NCBI GenBank assembly: GCA_039105265.1
Contig: JAPFFF010000002.1
Span: 1,612,001-1,676,000, forward strand
Direction: 5' to 3'
DNA length: 64,000 nt
From: Tritrichomonas musculus
Lineage: Eukaryota; Parabasalia; Tritrichomonadida; Tritrichomonadidae
Part shown: positions 1 to 8,744 of the stretch, one piece after another
Layout of the letters: each line of letters opens with the position of its first letter
Numbering within the stretch: the first letter of the stretch is position 1
Program-made: the position numbers and the translations under genes
The notes under the pieces: model-generated
Told to the model about the DNA's origin: nothing
Database searches by the model: none
Seen by the model: only the letters and a program-made list of their open reading frames with translations

Positions 1-2301
1 ATCATAAAACTCCATCAAGTCCATAAAAGCTCTCTTGTCTATGTAATAATTGTTGATGGGGTTGTTGTTAAATATTTTTGACCCTTGATCGTTCCTACTA
101 AATATTTGACCAAATTTATATGGTTTGTCAGCCTTGCACTTGATCTTCTTGATATTGATTTCAATGAAGAACTGATCAAAATCTAATAATTCTTTCGTAA
201 ACATATCCGATGAGCCCGCACGATTAGTACCTGAGGCCTCCAGGCGAATTACTTCTGGCACTCCTTTAGGTACACCAGACATAATACTCATTGCACTAGG
301 ATATAAACTGACTGCATCAAAATCTTGTATCCTTTCCTCTATATATTGCTTTTCATTATTAGCTGTCATTGTTCTACCTCCACTAACGCATCTCTGAATG
401 AAGTTTTGTGGTTTACCACTAAGTTGATAACACCCATCAAAGCAACCAAATTTATATGCATAATAGTAGCCAATAGAGCTAATGGATATAAAGTTATGGA
501 CATCAAGCATCTTTGTCTTCGTCTGCTTAAATACTTCTACCAGATCTCTATTAAATTTCTCTACTCCCTTCATCAATACTATGCAATCCCGTTTGCAATA
601 ATAGATAGCATACTTCATAATATCAATAGCTCCTCCAACATATGCACCACAAGCTTTTGCATTATCTATTAATTGCTTCCAGTCTTGTTTTATCTGTGTC
701 AATGGTTTCTTGTCTTGGTTCTCCATGTAATACTGTAGTTGAAATTCAAGCGCAGAGACAGTTTTCCTATTTATGTTCCTTTCAGTATATATTTTATATG
801 CCATTACCTCTTTATGAACTGGTAACTGAAACATCTTACCAAATGAAGCTAATGCAGCAGGGATGATAGAGTAGCTATTGCGGAAAGTTAATCTCTTGTT
901 AGGTTTATATTTTGTCATGACTATTTGCAGAATCGTTCCACTTCTCTCTGTTATTTGTACATCCCATCCAGGAGTATTTATAAAGAAACAAGCATCATAT
1001 TTAAGGTTATGGAAGTAAATGAGAGAATTGTTCTCCAATGACTTTAGTAATCTGTCGGCAATATTCTCCCCATCAAATATCATTTTATGAATTAACTCTT
1101 TGGTCCTGTACACAGTAATATTTAGATAAGGCATATGGGGTGATACAGTGGTATTAGTTTCAAAATCAGAATAATAAATCCTACTCCACTCTCTCTCCTT
1201 TTTCGTCTCTGATGAATCTATTAGTTTACAGCACAATTCAGGATCATATTCAAGGTCTGTATAATCCGCTAAGTGAGAGTTGTATTCATTCGTTGCTAAG
1301 ATATTCATTTCACAGGACTTGATTTCTCTGAACTTTCCTTCTTTAAATAGCTTGCGAAATATTGCCATAGGTTTAACACCATTTAGGGGTTTATATATCA
1401 TGTAATGGTTCTTGTACAGTAATAAGTCAACAATTCGGTCAAACTCTTTGGCCCATGGTCTCTTTCTTGTATCTATTTTTATTTGTAGTTGGCTTCTTTC
1501 ATCATATTTCTCATCAATCCTTCTTACAACAAAATGGCATTTAAACTGCTTGGCTATATCGTATATCAAGTTATTGGGGATTAACCTAGTCTTGACCATA
1601 AAGCGTAAATAATTAATTTCCTCATCAGTGAATACTCCAGACTGAATGCAAGCATATACCAAACAATTGTCTTTATAGTTCTTCTTATCAACTGTCTTGA
1701 ATATTTGGTACTGTGATAAGTCTAAATCAGAGAGATTAATATAAGGGAAGAATCCACCTTCTGGATTATCGCGATAATCTTCGTCGACTTCAACTTCTTC
1801 TTCATACAACTTACCTTTATTATCTTCTTTATTAATAGTGAATGATGTTTGCTTGCCTCTCTTTCTATTTTTAATGAAGAGCAACTGGTATTTTGCAGGG
1901 ATGAATACATTGCCAACCCAAGGATTATTGTCTGAACAGTCATCATTCAAGTCTATTGTCCCTGATATATGTCCTATTGTTGAATCTAATCTTCGTGCCT
2001 TGGAAAGTGTAAACCATTTGTATTCCTCACCACCTAATGATTCGCTTTTTACTACAATATTCTTCTTGTTCTCTTTGTGTAATTGTCTTAATGTTTCAGT
2101 GAAAGCAAGTCTCTTATCCTCATCATCACCTATATCTATGTCAAATGATATTTCTTTCTTAGCCTTGGTCATGAATTCTTTCAAATATTTCTTGAACTTT
2201 CGTTTGTCTCTTACGTCTTTCACCCTTTGCTTATACTCTTTTCTTGCTTCCGTTCTTGCAGTCGAATAGAGGTCAACTGATATATCAAAGAGGTATGTCA
2301 T
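1..2301 (-). CDS. polB: Maverick/Polinton-type family B DNA polymerase, element A (partial, C-terminus off window)
   Basis: The frame is open from an ATG at 2301 to the left edge (767 codons), so the gene continues outside the window. Exonuclease motifs are visible: Exo I DFET (D379), Exo II HNLKYDACF (D436), Exo III YYCKRDC (D572). Palm motif A is DFDAVSLYPSAMS (D662). Motifs B and C lie beyond the edge. This pattern fits protein-primed replicative polymerases of Polintons, which copy the linear element. The first 370 residues are lysine/aspartate-rich and match no domain I recognise. A second, broken copy of the same type lies at 24052-24931 and 45638-46332. The visible part has no stop or frameshift. 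It is divergent from the GIY-YIG gene 55 bp away. Confidence 0.9.
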   Translation of the reverse strand, partial: MTYLFDISVDLYSTARTEARKEYKQRVKDVRDKRKFKKYLKEFMTKAKKEISFDIDIGDDEDKRLAFTETLRQLHKENKKNIVVKSESLGGEEYKWFTLSKARRLDSTIGHISGTIDLNDDCSDNNPWVGNVFIPAKYQLLFIKNRKRGKQTSFTINKEDNKGKLYEEEVEVDEDYRDNPEGGFFPYINLSDLDLSQYQIFKTVDKKNYKDNCLVYACIQSGVFTDEEINYLRFMVKTRLIPNNLIYDIAKQFKCHFVVRRIDEKYDERSQLQIKIDTRKRPWAKEFDRIVDLLLYKNHYMIYKPLNGVKPMAIFRKLFKEGKFREIKSCEMNILATNEYNSHLADYTDLEYDPELCCKLIDSSETKKEREWSRIYYSDFETNTTVSPHMPYLNITVYRTKELIHKMIFDGENIADRLLKSLENNSLIYFHNLKYDACFFINTPGWDVQITERSGTILQIVMTKYKPNKRLTFRNSYSIIPAALASFGKMFQLPVHKEVMAYKIYTERNINRKTVSALEFQLQYYMENQDKKPLTQIKQDWKQLIDNAKACGAYVGGAIDIMKYAIYYCKRDCIVLMKGVEKFNRDLVEVFKQTKTKMLDVHNFISISSIGYYYAYKFGCFDGCYQLSGKPQNFIQRCVSGGRTMTANNEKQYIEERIQDFDAVSLYPSAMSIMSGVPKGVPEVIRLEASGTNRAGSSDMFTKELLDFDQFFIEINIKKIKCKADKPYKFGQIFSRNDQGSKIFNNNPINNYYIDKRAFMDLMEFYD

Positions 2302-2356
2302 TTAAGTGTAAATAAGAAATAAAAAAATATCACGCTAAATATTTATTAACCCTAAA

Positions 2357-2680
2357 ATGGTAGAATACATATATTTGATTCGTGAAAGGGAATTTTCTTA
2401 TTCTAATCAACCTGTATACAAAATTGGTAGAACAAATAAGATTGCAACAAGAATGGGACAATATCCAAAAGACAGCGAAGTATATATAATTGAAGCAGTA
2501 AGTGATTCAGTAAAAGTGGAAAAAGAATTAATAACAATATTTGAAGAAAATTATAAGAGAGCAACAACAAGAGATGGAACCGCATTTATAGGTAATGAGT
2601 ACTTTGTTGGGAATGTGAATGAAATGATATATATTATTAGGACTTATATCCAATATCATTGTCCCAGAGCTATCATTTAG
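2357..2680 (+). CDS. Small GIY-YIG superfamily protein (T5orf172/MUG113-like)
   Basis: A 107-aa protein beginning VEYIYLIRERE, followed by VYKIGRT (about residues 20-26), an Arg-containing helix (ATRMGQYP) and a late EYF motif. This order (YIY, KIGRT, R, acidic residue) is the compact GIY-YIG-like fold of the T5orf172/MUG113 group, common in large DNA viruses and mobile elements. Nuclease activity is inferred only. The gene starts 55 bp from the divergent polymerase start, and its last 8 bases overlap the convergent 243-aa gene. D has a longer relative at 23159-24004 in which the same domain is attached to a coiled coil. Confidence 0.75.
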   Translation: MVEYIYLIREREFSYSNQPVYKIGRTNKIATRMGQYPKDSEVYIIEAVSDSVKVEKELITIFEENYKRATTRDGTAFIGNEYFVGNVNEMIYIIRTYIQYHCPRAII

Positions 2681-3404
2681 TAAGGATGTCATATATATCA
2701 GCCTCTTGGCTTGGTTTTATTTTTAAGGTAATGAAGAGAGGAGATTTTAATATTACTGGTTGAAACATGAAATCAACTAATCTCATTTCCAAATATTTTA
2801 ATGAATCCGTATTAACTTTTATTTTTATTGGCTTAGTCATGTCATAGTTAACTATCATTGCCTCTTGATCCATTATCATTGTGTCAATGTTTGCAAGGAT
2901 GCTTGGGGTATATTCTTGGTCTCCAATTGATGAATGAGTTGCTACCCCCTGTAATGAAACTAAATACAACTTATTGGCAAAATCAAGTATAGGTAGATCA
3001 GGTACATTTTTTTCTTCATTAGCTTTTACATCAAATTCCTTGCAGTTGAACAAACCAGTAATCAATTTTGCTCTATGACTTCCTTCCTTGAATGTAATAT
3101 TTTCAGTAGGTGTTAATGATATGGTTCTGTTATTGATATTCTTGAAGGTGATAGTAGTCTGACGAGAATTTAGAAATTTGACTAGATATCCAAATGAATA
3201 GGTATACATCTCCTCGAAATCAATTCGTACCTCACTCTTTGATGTAGTAAATATTAAATAATCTTCCGCAGTTGTCATTAATATGTTGGCTTTGGTATTA
3301 ATAGATGAAACATAGTACTTCACGTATGGACATTTCCATGGGATATCAATATTAAGTCTTACCGTATTATAATTACCTGGTTGACTCTGAACACTATACA
3401 ACAT
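2673..3404 (-). CDS. Beta-rich 243-aa element protein, candidate structural (penton-like) protein
   Basis: An intact 243-aa reading frame rich in alternating hydrophobic strands, with no membrane segment or Cys cluster. A homologue with a nonsense codon is at 53464-54207, so the family belongs to the A/D element type. Its size and beta content would suit a single-jelly-roll minor capsid protein, and Polintons encode one, but I see no diagnostic motif, so this is only a guess. It is divergent from the fibre-base gene (18 bp between start codons), an arrangement kept in D. It converges on the GIY-YIG gene with an 8-bp overlap. Confidence 0.55.
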   Translation of the reverse strand: MLYSVQSQPGNYNTVRLNIDIPWKCPYVKYYVSSINTKANILMTTAEDYLIFTTSKSEVRIDFEEMYTYSFGYLVKFLNSRQTTITFKNINNRTISLTPTENITFKEGSHRAKLITGLFNCKEFDVKANEEKNVPDLPILDFANKLYLVSLQGVATHSSIGDQEYTPSILANIDTMIMDQEAMIVNYDMTKPIKIKVNTDSLKYLEMRLVDFMFQPVILKSPLFITLKIKPSQEADIYDILTK

Positions 3405-3422
3405 AATTTAATTTCTGATAAA

Positions 3423-4505
3423 ATGTCTTTGGCACTGTATTCTGCAAAGAGCAAGGAAGCATATAAACTCAAATCAAATGATATAGAAATCACTATTGAT
3501 GAAGAAGATGGTAAATGACTAAACATTGAAAACACTATTGAACCTGGCGAAATGGTGCAATTTAATTGTATCTACAACAAAGCTGAAATAGATGAAAAAA
3601 TAGTTGGTGATTATTTCGAAAAAAATGGATTCGAAAACTTTGGTGCGCTTAATCTTATGGCAGGGAAAGGTATTTATACATGGAATACTGACGGTACACT
3701 GACACCAAAAATACAATATTGTGCAAGCTTCAATAAGCTCTATGAAAGACTACGAGATAGTGCTACTAATTTACATACCTTTCTAGCTAAAATGAAGGAT
3801 GACGTAGATTCTGGTATTGCACCTGGTGCTACATTAAACTATTTTACAGGTGAGGTAAATGATAAAGAAATAATAACAGAATCATATGATGTTAGTACAC
3901 ACAAGAAACTAATAGAAGCACTTACACAGAATCATCAAGGTATGCTAAATGTAATGAACTTAATGATTAAAAATATAGATGATGTAAATAATGCAATTGC
4001 ACCTAGTATCGATTGGTCTAAACTATCTGATTTAAAAATAATTGTTGAACATGTAGATAAAACTACTCAAGCCTTAACTTATGAAACGGAGGACAAGAAA
4101 CCAGAAAGTATGGACGCTATAATACAAGATATAAGTACAAGTAATGAAAATATATCTAAATGGATAGCAAATAATACTGTTAATTTTACTGAGGTAGAAC
4201 CTGTTAAATATGTTGATGAAAAGGTTAATGAAACTACTAATGAAACTACCTATGATGTCAATGAGACTAACATAACTAACATGAAAGACTTTGTTAATAA
4301 AACAAATACGACAGCTGCTAATATTACTAAATGGATAGATGCGTTAAATGATCAAACTATATCTTATGAGACCCTCTTGAACTTAACAGGTGGAAATACT
4401 TCTATGTGCTTAATTAATAAAACAACTGGTGAACCTGAAATACATGAGGTTAAAATAGAAATTGATGAAACACCTACTCCTACCTACACCTACGCCTACA
4501 CCTGA
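3423..4505 (+). pseudogene. Broken fibre-base-like gene (in-frame TGA and frameshifts)
   Basis: The ATG at 3423 begins MSLALYSAKSKE, matching the intact 393-aa D protein (52263-53444, MSLTLYSAKSKV). An in-frame TGA at 3516-3518 interrupts it after 31 codons, where the D homologue reads through. The same frame continues to 4505 and includes the shared FNCIYNKAEID motif. The 3' end runs into a Thr/Pro-coding repeat where the frame is lost. The downstream 4610 gene is in register with the last part of that repeat, so both were probably once joined. Many NET/NIT sequons are visible. The role, anchoring or forming the base of a fibre, is inferred from its position beside the fibre genes. Confidence 0.65.
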
Positions 4506-4577
4506 ACCTACTCCTACACCTGAACCTACGCCTACCTACGCCTACACCTGAACCTACGCCTACACCTACTCCAACTG
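4471..4577 (+). repeat. CCTACN/CCTGAA microsatellite encoding a Thr-Pro-Glu-Pro stalk
   Basis: About 105 bp of CCTACA, CCTACG, CCTACT and CCTGAA hexamers, coding (TP)n and (EP)n in one frame. The hexamer register is broken twice by an extra CCTA (within CCTACCTAC), each shifting the frame by four bases. The D homologue has a Pro-rich stretch at the matching place (PTAPPKPSPTEP) without slippage. The tract joins the fibre-base pseudogene to the 4610 gene. Confidence 0.85.
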
Positions 4578-4609
4578 AGCCACCAAATGAGTTAGTTAAC
4601 CAAGATGAT

Positions 4610-7519
4610 ATGGTTTATGAAATTCCCACTACTGATGAATTAAAGAATTTGATAACAAATAAGATTCCAGTTAATAATGCCCCTGAAGAACTCACAATCA
4701 ATGTATCTAAGTATTGGTTATATAGTAAAAAGACAATTGGATGGATAAAAAGCTTATTGTATAATATAATTTCGACTACTCTATATCTTGCTAAAATACC
4801 TATTAAATTAACCTATAAAACAATCGATTACGCCTTTATTCAAACCCTGAAAACATTATATAATATATATTATTTTCTCTGGTCTCATTTTAAATGTATT
4901 GTGTTTGAAGGGTATCGAAACGTAAAAGACGCACTTACAGGGGAGATAAAAGAAGAAAATATAGTATTTAAAGTAACTAACTATGATAGTGAAATAGAAA
5001 ATTTTGTTGGTGAAATAGACCCTGACTTTGAAGAAATGCTAGAGGGTTTTAAGGAAATCACACCAACTACTAAAACAGTTGATGAGTTGAAGAAGAAAGG
5101 ATATAAAGAAGTTAATGTAGCATGTACATCATGGGAAGTATTCTGGGGAAACGCTTGGAAGTTAATTAAAAGACCATTTATAGCTTTATGGAATGGAGTT
5201 AAGAAGTTTGGTAATGATACATATTTATTCTTTACAGGTGAAGATAATGATGGTAGAGGAACATATTGGGAAAATTGTCCACATATGTTGAGGATTACAA
5301 TAATAGCTTTCGTCTTGGGTGGTGCAGCAGTTTCTATTGGAGCTCTTGCAGTTATGTATGTAATATGTCCAATCGCTGAAAAACTCTTTGATGGTTTTGA
5401 ATATATTATGATCAAATTATCGGGTAATGACCCAGTTCCTATTGCTTATGCTCGTACATTAGCAGAAGATGCCATAGTAGACCCTGATGGAAATAAGATA
5501 GATATTGATATTGATTATGAGCTATTAGAAATATTTAGACAAGAATATAATGCAAAAGTAGTAGACTACAAGGTTATGAATAATGAGATATCAACTCCTT
5601 CTACTGACTCTAAATATTTTACATTAAAAGAATCAGATCAATTATATTTATATAGACCATCAAAAGTATATGAAGAATCTAATTATTATTGTATGAGATG
5701 GGATATAGATAAAGATTATGATTTATCATTGAATATGGTATTTAGGTTCAAGGACTATTTATTTAGGCACACTTGGGAATTAATATGGGATGGAAAAAAT
5801 TGGACAGGAAATAACTGTCAAAATGTGTTTACAGCAAAAATATCATACATGAATAATAATAGCGGAGCTCCAGCAATAATAATTAAAAAGAACGAACTAA
5901 TTGGGAAATGGATAAAAGGAACAATAAAAGAAGATTTAACAGATGATGATAATTATGCTCACATACTAAAAGACTATCTTACAAATTGGAGAGTTGTTAA
6001 GAAAGATGGAACCATATTAAACGTAGGAACAACTGCAGTTTTTGATCCTAGCAGTTCAGGTACATTCACACAAGATGGAAATAAATATGAACAAGCTAGA
6101 ATGTATGTTGATGCACCAAGCGGATTAAAAGAAGAAGACGGATTATATGTTTATGCAGATTTAAATATTAATGGAAACATAACAGAATTAAAATGGGATT
6201 GTCATCCTGAACACTGTATTAATTCTGGAGTCATGCACACTTATGGATCAAATCCTTGTCTAGAATCATTTAATTATCATCGAGAAAAAAGGTATTCCAT
6301 TAAAATCATTGAAGGATTTAATCATAAGAACATTCGAATATACATGGAAAAAGAATTATTTGAATTTGATGTAAAAGTTAATCCATTTAACATAATCTTA
6401 CAAGAACAATTTTATGAAGTAGAGCCAGATCCAAGAAACTGTTCAACTATATCAACAGATTTAAATATTTATTCATCAAAGATTATATGGGCTGATAATA
6501 TCATGACGATGAGAAGAGACTTAAATGTTGTTGGAGGAATTACTGACATATTGCAATATGATTATGCTTTATTGAAACAGACAGTTGATAATCTAGCTGA
6601 GCAAATGAGAATTCAAGCCATGTATAATGAATATACTGATAGCATTAAACAAGGTATATCAGTTGCAAATACGATTTTAAATATTCTAGCTTCAGTAGTA
6701 TCGATTGCAGGGGTACTCTCAACATTAAATATGTCCAATAACTCAGTAAATATTAATACATATCAAACAACACCTTTCCCTGGGCCAGGAGGTGGAGGAG
6801 GTGGAGGTGGAGGTGGTTATCCTGGTGATGGAGGTAGTGGCTTTCAAGGTAAGTTTTTGGTGAATGTTGATTTGAAGGCTGATAAGATGACTATGGAAAG
6901 ATTTTTGCCAACTACAACAACTGTTCAAATACCCGTGGCTGGAGCTATATCAACATTTTCAGCAACACAGGTTGTTCTATCTACAACACATGCATTAACT
7001 CAGTTAGGAAATGCTATTGCTACACTTGGTTCGAATGTCTTACACTTCTTTAGAAATAGACCAGATACGAATGGAACTGAAACATTAAATATTAATTCAT
7101 CCTCGATTACAATAACTGATAATGATACTGATAATGCAACTAATACTATCACAACCACTGAACAATCATTAGTGAGAACTCATAGAGAAGTTCAGCCACA
7201 AGTTGTTACAGATGAAACAGATGAGATTCGAACAGATATAACTGTACCACAGACTACAATGACAAATACAGCTTCAACTACGATTGCACTTAGGAATCAA
7301 GTTCCTGTTATTGATATTGCTGGAACTCAGTATACCTTAGAAGACATAGCTGATTTGACAAGAGAAGAACGAAATGCATTAGTTGCTAATCATCCTGATA
7401 TCTTACGTATCCAATATCATGGAAGAGAGTGGTTTAATGTATATGATTTGTTTTATAATGACCAACTCATTATCCATAATAATGTATTTCAACGAAGGAC
7501 TCTAATAAGGACCAGCTGA
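4610..7519 (+). CDS. Large fibre-like protein 1 (969 aa) with one membrane segment and a Gly-rich linker
   Basis: The ATG at 4610 is internal to a frame opening upstream in the Thr/Pro repeat, so the true start may be the fibre-base ATG. There is a hydrophobic segment at about residues 226-256 (starting MLRITIIAFVLGG). Next comes a module shared with the 1307-aa neighbour and with D: YLYRPSK, then HTWELIWDGKNWTG (about 344-400), and the anchor motif SSKIIWADNIMTMRRDLN (about 620-640). It continues with helices, a poly-Gly linker (about 724-745) and a Thr/Asn-rich tail. The last 60 residues carry a unit (GTQYTLEDIADL) that recurs in the next gene. Role as an attachment fibre is inferred from architecture. 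Confidence 0.6.
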   Translation: MVYEIPTTDELKNLITNKIPVNNAPEELTINVSKYWLYSKKTIGWIKSLLYNIISTTLYLAKIPIKLTYKTIDYAFIQTLKTLYNIYYFLWSHFKCIVFEGYRNVKDALTGEIKEENIVFKVTNYDSEIENFVGEIDPDFEEMLEGFKEITPTTKTVDELKKKGYKEVNVACTSWEVFWGNAWKLIKRPFIALWNGVKKFGNDTYLFFTGEDNDGRGTYWENCPHMLRITIIAFVLGGAAVSIGALAVMYVICPIAEKLFDGFEYIMIKLSGNDPVPIAYARTLAEDAIVDPDGNKIDIDIDYELLEIFRQEYNAKVVDYKVMNNEISTPSTDSKYFTLKESDQLYLYRPSKVYEESNYYCMRWDIDKDYDLSLNMVFRFKDYLFRHTWELIWDGKNWTGNNCQNVFTAKISYMNNNSGAPAIIIKKNELIGKWIKGTIKEDLTDDDNYAHILKDYLTNWRVVKKDGTILNVGTTAVFDPSSSGTFTQDGNKYEQARMYVDAPSGLKEEDGLYVYADLNINGNITELKWDCHPEHCINSGVMHTYGSNPCLESFNYHREKRYSIKIIEGFNHKNIRIYMEKELFEFDVKVNPFNIILQEQFYEVEPDPRNCSTISTDLNIYSSKIIWADNIMTMRRDLNVVGGITDILQYDYALLKQTVDNLAEQMRIQAMYNEYTDSIKQGISVANTILNILASVVSIAGVLSTLNMSNNSVNINTYQTTPFPGPGGGGGGGGGGYPGDGGSGFQGKFLVNVDLKADKMTMERFLPTTTTVQIPVAGAISTFSATQVVLSTTHALTQLGNAIATLGSNVLHFFRNRPDTNGTETLNINSSSITITDNDTDNATNTITTTEQSLVRTHREVQPQVVTDETDEIRTDITVPQTTMTNTASTTIALRNQVPVIDIAGTQYTLEDIADLTREERNALVANHPDILRIQYHGREWFNVYDLFYNDQLIIHNNVFQRRTLIRTS

Positions 7520-7526
7520 TATTGAG

Positions 7527-8717
7527 ATGACAGATAGAATACATAGAGCTACTGATAATAATTGGTCAATAGAATGGGATGGAACAACATACACAGCGAG
7601 AGATATTGAACAATTATCGATGCAAGATAGACTAAATTTACCATTTGTTCAAAATGGAGATATTGGTTTAGAACCTTACTTGAATGACCAAACAATGGAG
7701 GCATGGATAAATATTATTGACCATAGAGGAGAGACTATTGACCCAATTGTTGCTACTATTGATTATTCTGCTCCAACAACAGCAAATATTAGTGGAGGTC
7801 AAGTACGATTTGTTGGAATAAATTCACAAATAGAAGTCAATGCAAATGGAGTTAGATATCAGCATTATGACCTTGTTGCCACAACAGATACTTGGACAGT
7901 ACCAGGAACAACACCAGCAATAACAGCAAGAATGATAGAACAAATGAGTGATGAACAAAGAGGAGAACTAATGGATAATATTTATTCTCATGGTAATCTT
8001 TTAGCTTTTAATGACACATTAGATGAAACAACTGGGGAAGAAATAACACAAGTACTATATAATGGAAATGTAGTTGCTACAATAGATAGAAGAAGACTAC
8101 ATGTAATTAATATTGTGAATGGAGTGATAGAAATGTACCAACAAGATGGTGTTATAAGTGCAACTACCCAGGTTATTATGGGAGCAGTAGGTTATGTTGC
8201 TAGAAGGTTCTTACATGGTCAATGGCAGTTTGTTAGACATCATCCTGGTGATGCAGCAGCAATAGCAGGGGTAGCAGCAGAAGCATATGTAGCAAATAGA
8301 ATAGGATTATTTAATATTCCAAGTTGGTTCCGTCGTAATGATAACCCAGAAACATTAGCAGAGGAAGATGTATTAGAAAAGATTCTTGCATGGGCATATC
8401 ATGAAGAAACAGATGATGAACCTGAACTTGAAATAACAATGAAGGATGCTGACAAGATGATGGTTTCATTTGATACATGTATTAATATCGCAAAGACATA
8501 TCGCGATACTTTAAAGGGTACAATAGCATTCATGTGCGAGAAAATAAAAGAACTAGAAAGCAAGTCAAGTACTAAGCATCCACTGGAGGATATAGATATG
8601 ACTGCTTATATTACTAAAGCAGAAGTGAAGGAAATGATAGACCAGAAGGATGCATATATTGATACTCTTGAGACAAGACTTGCTACATTAGAGAAGAAGT
8701 GCGCAAATATAGAGTAG
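7527..8717 (+). CDS. Fibre-like protein 2 (396 aa) with C-terminal coiled coil
   Basis: It begins 7 bp after the previous stop. Its N-terminus repeats the unit found at the end of the previous gene (GTTYTARDIEQLS versus GTQYTLEDIADLT), so a single ancestral gene split by a frameshift is possible. A small hydrophobic Ala/Gly stretch (AAAIAGVAAEAYVANRIG) lies at about residue 245. From about residue 290 it shares an acidic Trp-containing module with the 1307-aa protein and D (ILAWAY, then IAKTYRDTLKG). It ends in a heptad-like coil (DTLETRLATLEKKC). No enzyme motif was recognised. It probably belongs to a fibre complex with its neighbours. Confidence 0.55.
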   Translation: MTDRIHRATDNNWSIEWDGTTYTARDIEQLSMQDRLNLPFVQNGDIGLEPYLNDQTMEAWINIIDHRGETIDPIVATIDYSAPTTANISGGQVRFVGINSQIEVNANGVRYQHYDLVATTDTWTVPGTTPAITARMIEQMSDEQRGELMDNIYSHGNLLAFNDTLDETTGEEITQVLYNGNVVATIDRRRLHVINIVNGVIEMYQQDGVISATTQVIMGAVGYVARRFLHGQWQFVRHHPGDAAAIAGVAAEAYVANRIGLFNIPSWFRRNDNPETLAEEDVLEKILAWAYHEETDDEPELEITMKDADKMMVSFDTCINIAKTYRDTLKGTIAFMCEKIKELESKSSTKHPLEDIDMTAYITKAEVKEMIDQKDAYIDTLETRLATLEKKCANIE

Positions 8718-8744
8718 AATAGAGAATTATTTTTTTGGACTTAA

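Noticed and set aside
3516-3518. TGA read as tryptophan or selenocysteine (also at 50903-50905)
   Set aside because: The aligned positions in homologues are not Trp or Cys, other genes use TGG and stop at TGA, and D also carries a TAA nonsense codon; ordinary inactivating mutations explain it.
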